From contig OZ025651.1 in assembly GCA_964019335.1 (NCBI GenBank), positions 806,001 through 870,000 of the forward strand: a stretch of DNA of 64,000 nucleotides, written 5' to 3'. Position numbers and translations under genes: made by a program. This DNA comes from Diplonema japonicum. Taxonomy: Eukaryota > Euglenozoa > Diplonemea > Diplonemida > Diplonemidae. Position 1 is the first letter of the stretch. Each line of letters opens with the position of its first letter. Under the pieces are notes generated by a model. That model saw only the letters and a list, made by a program, of their open reading frames with translations. It was not told the origin of the DNA and ran no database searches. Shown here one piece after another: positions 48,141 to 58,011 of the stretch.

Positions 48141-48642
48141 GAGAGATTTGTGCTTTTGAATAAGCCTTCTCTCCCATGTGGTATAAATTATAAATACATA
48201 TGAGAAGCGGAAAAAAAGAAAAAAAGTTTTTTTGCTCTCCACAAAAAAAAAAAAAAAAAAAAAAAAAATGAACGTTTTTATCTATTTATTTTTCTCTCTC
48301 TTCCTCTCTTTTCTCCCCCTCTCTAATTTTTCTTCTCGGTTTTCTTTTTTTTTTTTTTCTAAAAACACAACCACGTAAAAAAAGATTTTTCTTTTCTCTT
48401 TTTTTTCTTTTCTTTGTGAGGATAACATGGAAATATAAGAAGTGCATCATGTGTTGTTCGCTGTTGACCTCCACGTCGGTCATCACCGGTAGCGCCCGAG
48501 TGGGAGAACGTAACAGGCAGAAAACTGCACGAGCGCCGAATCTTGGTTACCCGGGACGCCCCCGGCTAGGATTGAGTTGCACACCGCGCATTAAGAACAC
48601 GACGCGGAACGCAGAAGCGCCCCCTGTAACCAGGTAGATCGT

Positions 48643-48680
48643 TGCACACTTAACGCCACTTAGTGTTGCAATCAAAGCCC
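48643..48680 (+). repeat. Dispersed 38-nt hairpin repeat, copy 2
   Basis: Identical to 36938-36975 over 38 bases. Here it follows the repeat motif B directly, so it may be one end of a longer mobile unit. Confidence 0.75.
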
Positions 48681-49197
48681 CATCCCCCCCCCTTTTTTTT
48701 CTTAACATGCTCTTCCCCCCTCCTCCCCCGCCCCTATTTCTTTTTTAATTGCTTTTCCCCTCTTCTCTCCTGCATTTTTTCAAGAAGACAAAGAAGGGGG
48801 GACAGATAAGAGAGGGGGGGGGAAAATGTTTTGAGTGGTGTGTATTAATGACCGCTCGGAGTGATGTAGCTGCCAAATACCTACGTGACAAGAGGTGATG
48901 ACCACTCAATTCTGAGGACAATGGCGCCGGTGATCCAGTAAAGAAGTCCATCAGATGTGTGGAAGAGGCAATCTGCACGGGCACATAATCTTGTACTTAA
49001 GGACTACAGCTCGTCCGAGGTATGCCCCTGTAATCAAGTAGATAGTACTTTGCCTCCTTTTTCTTGCACTTATCGTCTTCTGCGGAAGCGCATTGCAGTT
49101 TATAATAAGTTAACTTCGTCTTCGCGCCGTAGTGCAAATAAAGGACTGCTGACTGGGGTGGTCACATCAATGACGATCCTGAGGACTGGCAACCAAA

Positions 49198-49217
49198 GGG
49201 GGGGGGGGGGGGGGGGG
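49198..49217 (+). repeat. G20 homopolymer
   Basis: Twenty consecutive G within the repeat island. Such a run can form G-quadruplexes and is also a likely place for assembly length errors. Confidence 0.8.
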
Positions 49218-50451
49218 AAGCCATCAGTCGACTGTGGAAAGACAATATCCATGCCACAAAAGGTGCGAACGTCTCAACACACTTCCGGTCGGTCTGTAAG
49301 TTGTTTTATTTCACCATTCGTCATTTGAGTCACTCACTCTTCGCTGCTTTCACTGCACCTATATTCCCTATCGAAAAAAAAAAACAAGTAAAAGTCACAC
49401 TTCTTGCAGGTTGTGAAATTTATACATTGTGCTGTCTATTTTAAGTAAGAATGACAAGTCCACCACCTGATATCTGGAGAACAACAATACTCACTTGGAC
49501 ACCAACGAATTCACTTGAACACCTACCATGGAGTAACAACCCTCACCCTCAAGCAAGAGATGGGGAATCTGCTTGAAGATCCATCAGAGAAGATCCATCT
49601 GAGAGGTTTAAAAGTGTAAAGAAAATGACCTCTATTGAAGCTAAGAATAAGAATGGTGACCTCACCAAAGCTATTTCTTCGTGTTGAGACAGACCCTGAG
49701 ATGCTGAGATGCTTTATTTAAGTGAAGGGTACTGGAACCGCACAAACGCGGCTGGACATGGTTGAGGGAAACAGCGGAGGAGCCAAAGCAGCTGATCGTA
49801 CATGAACACCGAATAAAGGAGGTCAGGAGCTGGGGGGAATGTGTCTGGAATGCCACACCCTTAATAGAATACAAAACATTCTTCTTTATTTGTGTGTTTT
49901 ATGGTAAAAAGAAGAATAACATACTTTGTTGAGACGGTTCGTACAAACCCTACACGTCCTGTTGAGTGCTTGTACACATGCCGCATTGAACATATTTAGA
50001 GATACTAAATAAGCAATCGGGTTTAATAGGATTCTCTCCTGTTAAACCTTTTTAACTGTAGTAAGCCTTGTGCCCGTGTCCGTGGTCTAACCTTGCTTCA
50101 AACTTCTTGTTTATTTGACCTCTTACAATGTCTTTCTCGACAAAAACAGCTGATAGCTTCTGCGGGTTTCTTCCATAATATGTAGGCAAACATAGAGTCG
50201 AATAAAAAAACAATAAAGGTTTACTGACATCTTCTTTAGGTTGCCGCCCGCATGCCTTGTTGTCATCGTGCACCGAGGAACGAGTCCTGAGTCAACCAGC
50301 CAGCGAAAATAGCAGGACATTGCGCATGTTGTATAAGAGAAACAACAATACTGTGCTAGGAGGTAGTGCATGCTGACCTAGGGGGAGGCAGACAGGGTAC
50401 ACACTTCTTCGGTATAGCAGCTCATAACTGGTATTCTAGTTCCAGACGCAT

Positions 50452-51013
50452 GTGGGGTACAGGTTCGACGAGATGGTGCGGAAGACCATGTCGAGGGTGT
50501 GCGGCATGAAGTTCGAGAACGGTCGAAAAATGACAGCAAACAAAATTGTCCATAAAAGTTGGCAGGCTTGGGGTGAAGAGCTGTCGGGAACACCTGCGTG
50601 GCTAGCAATCGACGATGCAGCTGCGCAAGTGGCTGGATCCCAAATACGAGCATGGGCTGGAAGGGGGTGTATGGTGGAGCTGGCTTGTCCCGAGATAGTA
50701 CCAACACGGGGCTGCAGATAGTCCCAACACCCGCGTGTTCTTCCCAGGTGGGGTTGAGGGTTCCCGCCTGCTGGCCCTGGTAGCTGTCATCGTGCACCTG
50801 ATGTACGAGTCCTGTGTCAACCAGGTAGCGAAAACAGCTGGATTTTCGGCTCTGAGTGCGGAGCAGTATAACCTCCCGAAGTATGAAACGGAACTCGCCA
50901 AGACATGTGCGGCCTTTGTGCCATTCACAATAGAGTTTTCAGGGGGCTCACCGAAGTCAGTAGTTTCTTTTTTTTTCATAATGAAATGGTCACTGCATTA
51001 CTTTCTTTATTAA
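50452..51013 (+). pseudogene. Broken coding remnant of unknown type
   Basis: Two neighbouring frames with protein-like codon use: 50452-50721 (basic, with KIVHKSWQAWGEELSGTPAW) and 50735-51013 (with LLALVAVIVHLMYESC and ELAKTCAAFVPFTIEF). They are in different frames, so at least one frameshift separates them. Part of the second (about 50789-50840) resembles a stretch at 50271-50325, which shows that a piece is duplicated. Probably a mobile-element relic; I recognise no domain. Confidence 0.3.
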
Positions 51014-51808
51014 CGGGCTACGCGGCCGAAGGCGCGTAAGGGGACTGGGTTCCGCGGCCGAAGGCCAAGATTTTAGGCGAAAATTTCCAACATGCCAAAA
51101 CCTGTGAGTGAAAATTCAACATGCCAAATAGGGCCAAGATTTTTCCGAAGCCTATTTGTTCTGATAAGGGGGATTTTCAGCCTACCGTTTTGTCCACACG
51201 CATTAAGGACACGACGTGGAACTCAGAAGAAGCTACAACTCGGACGCGGTGAGCCCCCTGTAATCAAGCAGACAGTTCTTGTGCAGGGTACCACCAATCC
51301 CGGCTTCCTTTAACTCATAATATTTTTTTTCTTCTAAAAACATCGTTTTTTACATCCAAATCGTATTGATTGTGTGCAGGGGGTTGTCTGCTTTCCCCCC
51401 CCCTAACTCTCTCTTTTTTTTTACGGAAGAGATTGTCGGTGCGGTGTGCGACCGACAAAGGAAACTGGTGAAGCTGAAACGGTGCGTAGAGGCTGCCCAG
51501 CGACAGATTGAGGACCACCTTCGGAGGGGGCACGTAGGACAACTTCCGCAGGTGACCCACAATACCCTGAAGAACGCCAATGCACGATGCGTGAAGCTAG
51601 GTATTGACTGCGCCGTACCCATGCACGGCTCCTTGGAGAGCATCGAGGAAGCTATCGCTGAAGTGCATGACGTGGCGGGGAGACAGCGCTCTGCACGGAA
51701 CAGAAGTGTAGCCGGGCTGAGGCCTACGAGAGAACGATTGTCTCGAACCTGGAAGAGGGTAGGAGGCACCTCAAGGCGCTGCTGCGGGGAACGCAATGCG
51801 AGAGGTCT

Positions 51809-52831
51809 GTGGCGGTGGACGTTGGGGACGGTGTGACGGCGGACCCACAAGAAATGGACGAGGTGTTCAGGGAGGCGTGGAAAGGGATCTTCTGCTCGGA
51901 AAGACGAGAACCGCAATTCTCCGATTTCAGGAAGAAGTACGAGGAACACATACAGCACCAGGAAATGCCGAGGACAGAGATTACGGGGAGGCTGCTCCAG
52001 GAGGTGCTGGGCCGCAAGCGTCCTAGGGGCGCGTGTGGAGTCGACGGATGGCGCAACGCAGAGCTGAAGAGGCTGCCCAGGTGGGTACTGGACGGACTGG
52101 CAGACCTGTTTAACCTGATCGAGAGGGAGGGGAGGTGGCCAGAAGCCATGTGTACGGCCCTGGTGTCGCTAATACCGAAGGGGGCAGGCCTCGGCCCCTT
52201 GGACCACAGGCCGATTACTGTCACCAGCGCGGTGTATCGACTATGGGCGTGCGCCAGGCTGAGGACGGTTCTCCCGTGGCAAGAACGGTGGATCTGCGAA
52301 AGACAGCACAGCTTTCGGAAGGGGCGGGGCACGGAGACGGCACTACTGGACCTCCTAGCTCAGTATGAAGAGGCGATGTTGGAGGGTAAGGAGCTGGTGG
52401 GCGTGGCTCTGGATTTTGCGAAATGCTTCGACCTGGTACCGCAGCGGCTCACCTTCGAGCTAATGCGGAGCCTTGGGCTCGAGTCGGGTGTTGCGTGCGC
52501 AATGGAGGGCATGTACTCACAGATTACGCGGCGGTTCAAGTACCCCTTTGGGGTGGGCGGAACCTTCAGAGTGACCAATGGGATCCTGCAAGGGTGTCCG
52601 CTGTCCGTGATCATGATCAATGCGCTCATTGCGGTCATGCTTAAGGCGCTGGAAGCCGGTGGTGACCTCGTGACGATAGCCTATGCGGACGACGCCTACA
52701 TGCTGGCTAAGCTGCGGGAGGCACTACAAGCGGCGACGGACGGTGTCATGGAGTTCTGTACGATAACGGGCATGGAGTTGAATATACGGAAGACGTCGGT
52801 AGTGAGGTGGACGGAAGAAGAAGGAAGGTAA
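51809..52831 (+). pseudogene. Reverse transcriptase region of the retrotransposon
   Basis: The fingers and palm of a non-LTR reverse transcriptase are visible in order: GVDGW, a SLIPK strand, RPIT, the F-x-KGRGTETALL segment, motif A with ALDFAKCFDLV, motif B with GILQGCPLS, and motif C with YADD near 292. The key aspartates are present. Coding in this frame starts before the first ATG (about 51671), so the ATG at 51809 is not a real start. It ends at a TAA where the frame shifts into the next piece. The product would copy element RNA into DNA at the target. Confidence 0.85.
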
Positions 52832-53072
52832 GGCTCAACAAGGTCGACAAGCATAAGGCCTTGGGAACTATGCTGAACACGACAGCATGTGGCACGAGCT
52901 GGAACGACGCCGCGGTTACTGCAAGACAGAAGGTGGAAAGGCTGGCTTCGACCCAGCTCTCTTTTCAGAGGAAGGAGAGTCTCATCAGAACTCATATTAT
53001 GCCGGGACTGCTCTTCAGCTCGAGCTTCTCTCCGCCGAGTGACTGGAGTCTCAGTCAGCTTAAGGCTCGATC

Positions 53073-54503
53073 GTGAAATGCCTGTGGGGCCCCCACTACA
53101 GAGGGAGATCTCCAGACGTGGTACTGTCAATCCTGGCGCGAGCGCACCGGGTGGACCCGCTGTGTGCCGTAGTGTACAGTGCTTTGATGATGCTGAGGAG
53201 GTGCTGGCTGAGGCAGGACGGGGCAATGACAACATGGACGCAGTTGGCACAGGCGTACGGAACTTCTGGGCAGGTGAGGCCGAGGGGGGTCGTAGGAAAT
53301 GTGCTCCTGAGGTGGCTCCCGGCGATCGGGTGGAAATGGGAAAGGCTGGCAAGCTGGCACAGGGGAGAGAATCCTGGGCACGACCTCAGGGAGGCTCTGC
53401 GCAGGATGAGGACATCGGGTATTGTGAATGCACGAAGCACGATGGCCGGGCTTGGGATGGGCGCGGCCCCTGCAACGAACGCTTACTGGATGAAGTGCAG
53501 CGCACGCAGACCTCTCGAAGCGTGGCGGGTGAGGAGGATAATCGCCGGGGCGGTGCCGTACCTCAGCCCGTATGCGAAACAAGTTTTACTCTCCCCTCCT
53601 GAAGAACCTGATGAGGAGGGAGGTGAAGGGAGCGAGGAAGAAGCCGACCACCTGGGTAGGGGGAGGACGGACAAAGCAGCGGGAGCGCTCAATTGCGATG
53701 TTTGTGATGCCGCGAAGGGCAGCACAGTTAGGTTGCTGCGACACCAGCTTTGGGAGTGCGAGGTCGCATTGGAGGTGCAGAAGAAGGAGGTATATACCGG
53801 TCTGGTCAGGAGCGAAAGGTGGCCGGTCTGTTTGGAGCTGCACGGGATTCTCCCGAGGAAGGTCGTGTTCCGCGGTTTGGAGAAGTTGCAGAGGTATTTG
53901 GCAGAGGTGGTGAGGCGCAGGGACGATGCTCTGGCGGTGAAACGGTTCGCGGTTGAGAAGGAACCGCCGTGGATGGTGACGACTCAAGGAAGGCGTTTCG
54001 AGGCGCCAAAGGTTGTGGAACTGTACAAGCTCAAGCTGACCCCGCAGCTCAGGGAGTATGGTGATCAGGTGCTGAGATGGCTGGCTACGCTGCGGTGGGC
54101 GGAGGAGGGAACGTCCGTGTCGGCGATCGAGCTGGCGATTGACTTCGAGTGCTACACGAAGAAGACGCTGGGGGTTAACATCAACACGACGATTGACATC
54201 GACAAGAAGGCGGTGAGGATCAAGCGGGTCCTGGATACGCTGCAAGCGACATGGATGAGGGAGAAGAGGAGACGCGCTTTTCCGGCGCAGTCATGCAAGA
54301 ACGTGAGATCACTGCGATCCATTGGCCGCGACCACGTCGTTGGCTTTGATAGGAGGGCCCTGTTTGCATCGGGGCTGACGGCGACCAAGCTGAAAGGACT
54401 GAGAGAAGATTACCGGAAAGAAAGGATTGGAAGATATAAACGACAGCTAGGCACTACGGTGGGTAGCAGGGAACGACCCCAAAAGGGGAGCATCATAAGG
54501 TAG
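53073..54503 (+). pseudogene. C-terminal region of the retrotransposon with CCHC finger
   Basis: A frame of 476 codons in a third phase relative to the RT. A CCHC zinc finger near 208-228 (CDVCDAAKG, then RHQLWEC) is of the type that often follows the RT in non-LTR elements. The ~250 residues after it are helical and basic, end QKGSIIR, and are shared with the diverged fragment at 14257. I cannot identify an endonuclease motif with confidence. The start codon at 53073 lies after a frameshift and is not thought to be natural. Confidence 0.7.
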
Positions 54504-54561
54504 GCACGCCACCGCGGCGGGCCGTTGCTAACCACTTCGTTCCTATCATAGTGAATTTTTT

Positions 54562-54893
54562 TTTCTTTTCAGTTTGGTGGGTTAAAGTTGAAAATCGAAA
54601 AAGAAGTGGAATTTAAAGGAAAAAAAAAAAAAAAAAGTTGGTAAGTTAGAATTGTACCGTAAATATTATATCCCTTTTGAACTATTCTACTCAATTTGGG
54701 TCCTTTTTACGGGACATAAAAAGAGACAAATCCCGTTTTAAAGAAGAAATTTTTGAGGCATGCAAGCACGCTCTTCCCGTGGTCCTTTCCAACCACTCCT
54801 CCCTCTTTTTTTACTCCTTTGCCTTCTCCCGCTGCATTCATTCTAACGAAAAAAAAAAGGGGGTGGAAAAAAAAAAAGAGAAAGAAAAAAAAA
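54562..54893. other. Spacer behind the retrotransposon
   Basis: Directly after the element, T9 is followed by CTTTTCAG ending at about 54572, an intact polypyrimidine-AG. No gene is seen, and the A/G-rich leader of the next gene occupies 54849-54893. Confidence 0.5.
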
Positions 54894-56447
54894 ATGCCCC
54901 AGCCGATGTGTGGTTTAGAGGCAACAGCAAAGGGCCTCCATGGAGTGTGGTTGTCGGTGATCCCACAGAGAAATGAATTGGCCGCGGACATGGTTGCGGT
55001 GAGCCCATGCATCCTACCCATGGAGCTCTGGGTGAGGGCAAAGACTAAGGGTCCGCTGGAGGGAACAATGAAATGCTGCGGCAACAAAATATGCAGAAAA
55101 CGGGACGAAGAAAACAAAGGAGAAGCTCCTGTGTTCCTGCCTGTGACAATCGGACGAGATCCCGTGAAGAGACCCAACTCCCGTCTGTCCACAGACCCAC
55201 TGACCGCCATTTTATACCTTCCCGGGTACTTGCTAGTCCATCCCGAGGTGTGCGAAAACTATGTCTTAGAAAAGGTCTTCACAGGGTGCTTGGTAGACAT
55301 GTCGAAAACCCACTTGAAAACCCTTCAGGGCAGGATGGACAAGTTTGCGAAAACTGCTGGGAAAGATATTTTTCTGAGGACGGAGGACTTCCCGGTTCTG
55401 AGCCATGTTGTGGCCGCGATGGTGGTGTTGAACGAACTGGGATACATAGACGGTGGAGCTGCGGGTTTGGAATACAGAGAAAACATCAAGAAAGCTGTCA
55501 TATTAGAGGCGAATAAACGACGAAGAATATTGGCTGGTACGACAGCAGAGGTTGTCAATTTCGAACCCATGCTGAAGAGGTTGCTAGGCATAGTTGACGA
55601 AGTGACGTCTGTGAGGCGGTTGGCAGGGTTCGATTTCACCTTGGAAGCAGCAAGCTCTACCGACACTGATGTTGAACCCCCGTCTGAATTCTCCGTGAGA
55701 ATGTTTCGCAGCGTAGCGGCATCGAAAACTCGCGACAGGCTCGGCCACGCAGATGTGTTCTCCACCGATTTCAGAAACTTCCAGTCAGACGACGGGTGCA
55801 TCATTGACCTACCAGTCGCAGACGACAATCCCTTGAAGAATATTGTTCCAGATGGGTATGTCTATGAAGATTCCTTCATCACCGAAGATGAGGAAGCTGA
55901 GCTGTTAAAACTCACTGAACCCCGTCTTCAATACGGCCATGAGGGTATGCTCAGACGCGTTGCTCACTTTGGATACAATTTCCTGTACCCCGCGGGGGGG
56001 ATTGATTTGAAAAACCCGGACCCTGAAGGGTTGCAGCCGTGGATCGCGAAGCTTGCTCGGAGGATCGAAACGCGTTTCAAAGCCGTCCCTGGAACACTGT
56101 CGCAGATGACCGCCAACGAGTACAACCCCGGACAGGGAATCGCACCTCATTTCGACGATTTCGACACCATCGGGGAGCTTTTGTGCACCATCTCCCTCGG
56201 TGCGGAGACGCTTCTTACGCTTACTGACACCGTCACTACTACTTCCTTGCAGGTCCGGCTTAAGCGTCGGTCCATTGGTGTGATGACAAGGGATGTGCGG
56301 TACAAATGGACCCACGGGGTGCCGAAAAGAATGACCGACCCGGCTGTGACCCCAGGCGAGAAAGCCCTTGCTCGGGGGCACCGCATTTCGCTAACCTTTC
56401 GCAACGTGCCTCCGAACAAGGATTGGAGGTTGGACGGTGAAAAATGA
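54894..56447 (+). CDS. AlkB-type 2-oxoglutarate/Fe(II) dioxygenase with long N-terminal region
   Basis: The C-terminal ~200 residues of this 517-residue protein are an AlkB-homologue domain: NEYNPGQGIAPHFDDFD holds the iron-binding HxD at 419-421, the segment with ISLGAETLLTL follows, then RRSIGVMTRDVRYKWTHGV supplies the distal His at about 474, and RGHRISLTFRNV has the 2-oxoglutarate-binding arginines. These enzymes remove methyl groups from nucleic acids or proteins by oxidation. RYKWTHG and the R-RISLTFR ending are closest to the ALKBH8-type group. The N-terminal 310 residues match no family I know, and no RRM or methyltransferase domain is visible. The ATG at 54894 follows an A/G-rich leader. 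Confidence 0.88.
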   Translation: MPQPMCGLEATAKGLHGVWLSVIPQRNELAADMVAVSPCILPMELWVRAKTKGPLEGTMKCCGNKICRKRDEENKGEAPVFLPVTIGRDPVKRPNSRLSTDPLTAILYLPGYLLVHPEVCENYVLEKVFTGCLVDMSKTHLKTLQGRMDKFAKTAGKDIFLRTEDFPVLSHVVAAMVVLNELGYIDGGAAGLEYRENIKKAVILEANKRRRILAGTTAEVVNFEPMLKRLLGIVDEVTSVRRLAGFDFTLEAASSTDTDVEPPSEFSVRMFRSVAASKTRDRLGHADVFSTDFRNFQSDDGCIIDLPVADDNPLKNIVPDGYVYEDSFITEDEEAELLKLTEPRLQYGHEGMLRRVAHFGYNFLYPAGGIDLKNPDPEGLQPWIAKLARRIETRFKAVPGTLSQMTANEYNPGQGIAPHFDDFDTIGELLCTISLGAETLLTLTDTVTTTSLQVRLKRRSIGVMTRDVRYKWTHGVPKRMTDPAVTPGEKALARGHRISLTFRNVPPNKDWRLDGEK

Positions 56448-56539
56448 GGTTTATTTTTTTCTTTTTTTTCTTCCCCCCCCGTTGGATCTGTCAATGATCA
56501 AAAAAAAAGAAGAAACAAGTTTTCTTTTCCATTATTATT

Positions 56540-56574
56540 ATTTCGACAACGCTACCAAAATATTTTATTTGCAG
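56540..56574 (+). promoter_or_regulatory. Putative trans-splice acceptor of the TSNAXIP1-like gene
   Basis: A T-rich stretch ends in TATTTTATTTGCAG at 56574, 29 bases before the ATG at 56604. Confidence 0.5.
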
Positions 56575-56603
56575 AACGGGGGGAAGAAAAAGAAAAGAAG
56601 AAA

Positions 56604-57458
56604 ATGCTGCTGCCTCTCGAACTTCCTGAAGGCGTGACAGACGGCGAGGATTTAATCCTCAGGCTTTCTAAAAAGAAGGACGGGGCAGTACCCGAGGACG
56701 CGAGACCGCTCGTCGAGCAACAAAGCGTGCCCGCGCAAAGGCGGAAGCGGTCCACCACCTTCGTCGCACCCTTGTCCCTGAGGATGTGGGGGGAAGGAGG
56801 AGCCCGCCCCGGCCTGGCCAGGAAACTGGAGAACATGATAAAGAAGGAGGTGAAGACCGCAAAAGGCAACGACGAGGCGGTCCTGAGAGTCTACCAGGAG
56901 GCCTTTGGCTGCTTCATAGAACAGTTCCCATCTTACAAATGCCTGTTGTCCATGATAAGAATTGCTTACGACGATCGGGCTTCATACTGCTCAGTACTGG
57001 AGGAGAGGGAGAAGCGCTTGAAAGACGAGCTGGCTACATGTTCCCAACAGGCTCTGGCCGACATGAAAACTTGCGAAACAGAAGCGCAGAAGGTAGTTCA
57101 AACAGCTGAGAACCAATCTCTTGACTGGCAGCACAAGTACGAGGACTGCTCCATAGAGCTCAGTACGTTAAAATCCCGACTTGAAGATCTGAGCATGCTC
57201 AACACCCAATATGAGAAGCGCATCGCGCAAGACCAAAAGGAGAAGGAAAAACTCAGATCCACCTTGGCCTACCTCGGAGACGTGAGCCACGATCTCAAGA
57301 AGAAAATAGAGTCGCAGCAACTTTACTACAAGCAACAACAGGAGACCTTCCGCGCACGGGAGGGCTCCAACGAATACCTCATGGAGGCGCTGCGGGGGGA
57401 GATCTCGGTGCTGGAAGAGAAACTTCGAAAGGCCACCTCAAGAAAAAAACTGACATGA
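56604..57458 (+). CDS. TSNAXIP1-like coiled-coil protein, 284 aa
   Basis: Residues ~70-130 resemble the N-terminal domain of translin-associated factor X-interacting protein 1 (TSNAXIP1): a basic helix KLENMIKKEVKTAK, then VLRVYQEAFGCFIEQFPSYKCLLSMIRIAYDD, which has the family pattern of an aromatic helix, a short loop and LLS-x-I-x3-YD. A coiled coil fills the rest (about 130-280). TSNAXIP1-type proteins occur in ciliated organisms and are linked to flagella; that context suits the neighbouring roadblock gene. Start chosen as the first ATG after the acceptor AG. Confidence 0.75.
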   Translation: MLLPLELPEGVTDGEDLILRLSKKKDGAVPEDARPLVEQQSVPAQRRKRSTTFVAPLSLRMWGEGGARPGLARKLENMIKKEVKTAKGNDEAVLRVYQEAFGCFIEQFPSYKCLLSMIRIAYDDRASYCSVLEEREKRLKDELATCSQQALADMKTCETEAQKVVQTAENQSLDWQHKYEDCSIELSTLKSRLEDLSMLNTQYEKRIAQDQKEKEKLRSTLAYLGDVSHDLKKKIESQQLYYKQQQETFRAREGSNEYLMEALRGEISVLEEKLRKATSRKKLT

Positions 57459-57701
57459 CCCCCCCTTTTCTAAGGGTTGGGTTTTTTTTTTTTTTTTTCC
57501 TTCTTTTTTTTTTCTCTTGACTTCTTTTCGGACTTTTTCATTTGACAAAAAGAATAACCACTGTAAAGTGAAAAATGTCGGACGGACAAACTCCCGGACG
57601 CGAAAAAGACCCCCCCCCCCCCCCCCCGGATGTTTGTCTTTGCCAAGCCCACCTCTCCCCTTCGTCTGTTGAGAGAGGCGTTCCTTGAGTGACGTAAAAA
57701 A

Positions 57702-57766
57702 TGAGATCCCCAGATTCGAACTGGGGTTTCCAAGACAAGGGGCCTATGTAGTAACCACTTGGGTGA
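57702..57766 (-). tRNA. tRNA-like sequence, probably a 5'-damaged tRNA pseudogene
   Basis: Read on the - strand, a perfect T-arm (stem CCCAG/CTGGG around TTCGAAT) is preceded by an A-box-like AAGTGGTTA and followed by GATCTCA and a T6 run, the usual RNA polymerase III stop. The 5' acceptor strand expected to pair with GATCTCA is missing: a T/A homopolymer lies there instead. No clean anticodon stem forms, so I assign no amino acid. It is the only feature on the - strand that I support. Confidence 0.35.
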
Positions 57767-57834
57767 TTTTTTTTCCCGTGTTTGTGCCCCATATTGTCAA
57801 AGTACCCTTGCTGTACAGTGCAAATAGGGCTAAC

Positions 57835-57982
57835 GTGAATATAAAGTACTTTATATTCACTCATAAAGTAATTCTCATTCCTGCCCCTGTTTTTGTTTTT
57901 TTTTCTTATAAAACAAGCGTGAAATCTATCGTGTGAAAATAAAGTGAAAGCGTGAAATAAAGTGAAGTGTTATTTTCACCCC
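57835..57982. repeat. Cluster of palindromic GTGAA(T)ATAAAGT-type repeats
   Basis: A perfect 26-nt palindrome lies at 57835-57860 (half-site GTGAATATAAAGT). Within the next 120 bases GTGAAAATAAAGTG and GTGAAATAAAGTG occur in direct orientation, and TTATTTTCAC in inverted orientation. The block ends about 30 bases before the roadblock start. It may be a binding-site cluster or a small fold-back element. Confidence 0.6.
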
Positions 57983-58011
57983 ACACTTGAAAATCTAAAG
58001 GAGCCTTCTAA

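Larger units (their letters stand above)
48420..51422. repeat. Accessory island of degenerate dispersed repeats
   Basis: Three kilobases with normal base complexity but no intact gene. Motif A (around CGCATTAAG, ACACGACG) occurs at 48589 and 51198. Motif B (CCCCTGTAATCAAG-type) occurs at about 48620, 49025 and 51254, and A and B are adjacent in the same order at 48.6 and 51.2 kb. A block around CATCGTGCAC, GAGTC, GTCAACCAG is present at about 50271 and 50789. GCGGCCGAAGGC is repeated at 51023 and 51054, and CAACATGCCAAA at 51089 and 51118. This looks like layers of old mobile elements next to the retrotransposon. Confidence 0.6.
51423..54555 (+). mobile_element. Non-LTR (LINE-type) retrotransposon, 5'-truncated and frameshifted
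   Basis: The element starts after a T-run (51411-51422) and ends in ATCATAGTGAA before a further T9 run. Four coding pieces follow one another in the same direction: an N-terminal piece in one frame (about 51429-51665), the reverse transcriptase (about 51671-52831), a piece downstream of the RT (52807-53076) and a large C-terminal piece (53073-54503). At least three frame changes interrupt them, so this copy is probably inactive. There are no LTRs and no poly(A) tail. Its last 127 bases recur unchanged at 13750-13876, so a related active copy has moved recently. Confidence 0.88.
57459..58011. other. Spacer with tRNA-like sequence and palindromic cluster
   Basis: No protein gene is seen. It contains a C18 run at 57610-57627, the tRNA-like sequence on the - strand (57702-57766) and the repeat cluster at 57835-57982. 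Confidence 0.5.

Noticed and set aside
48486-48560. A tRNA-like A-box (TAGCGCCCGAGTGGGAGA)
   Set aside because: No T-arm with TTCGANN follows at the right distance and no cloverleaf forms.
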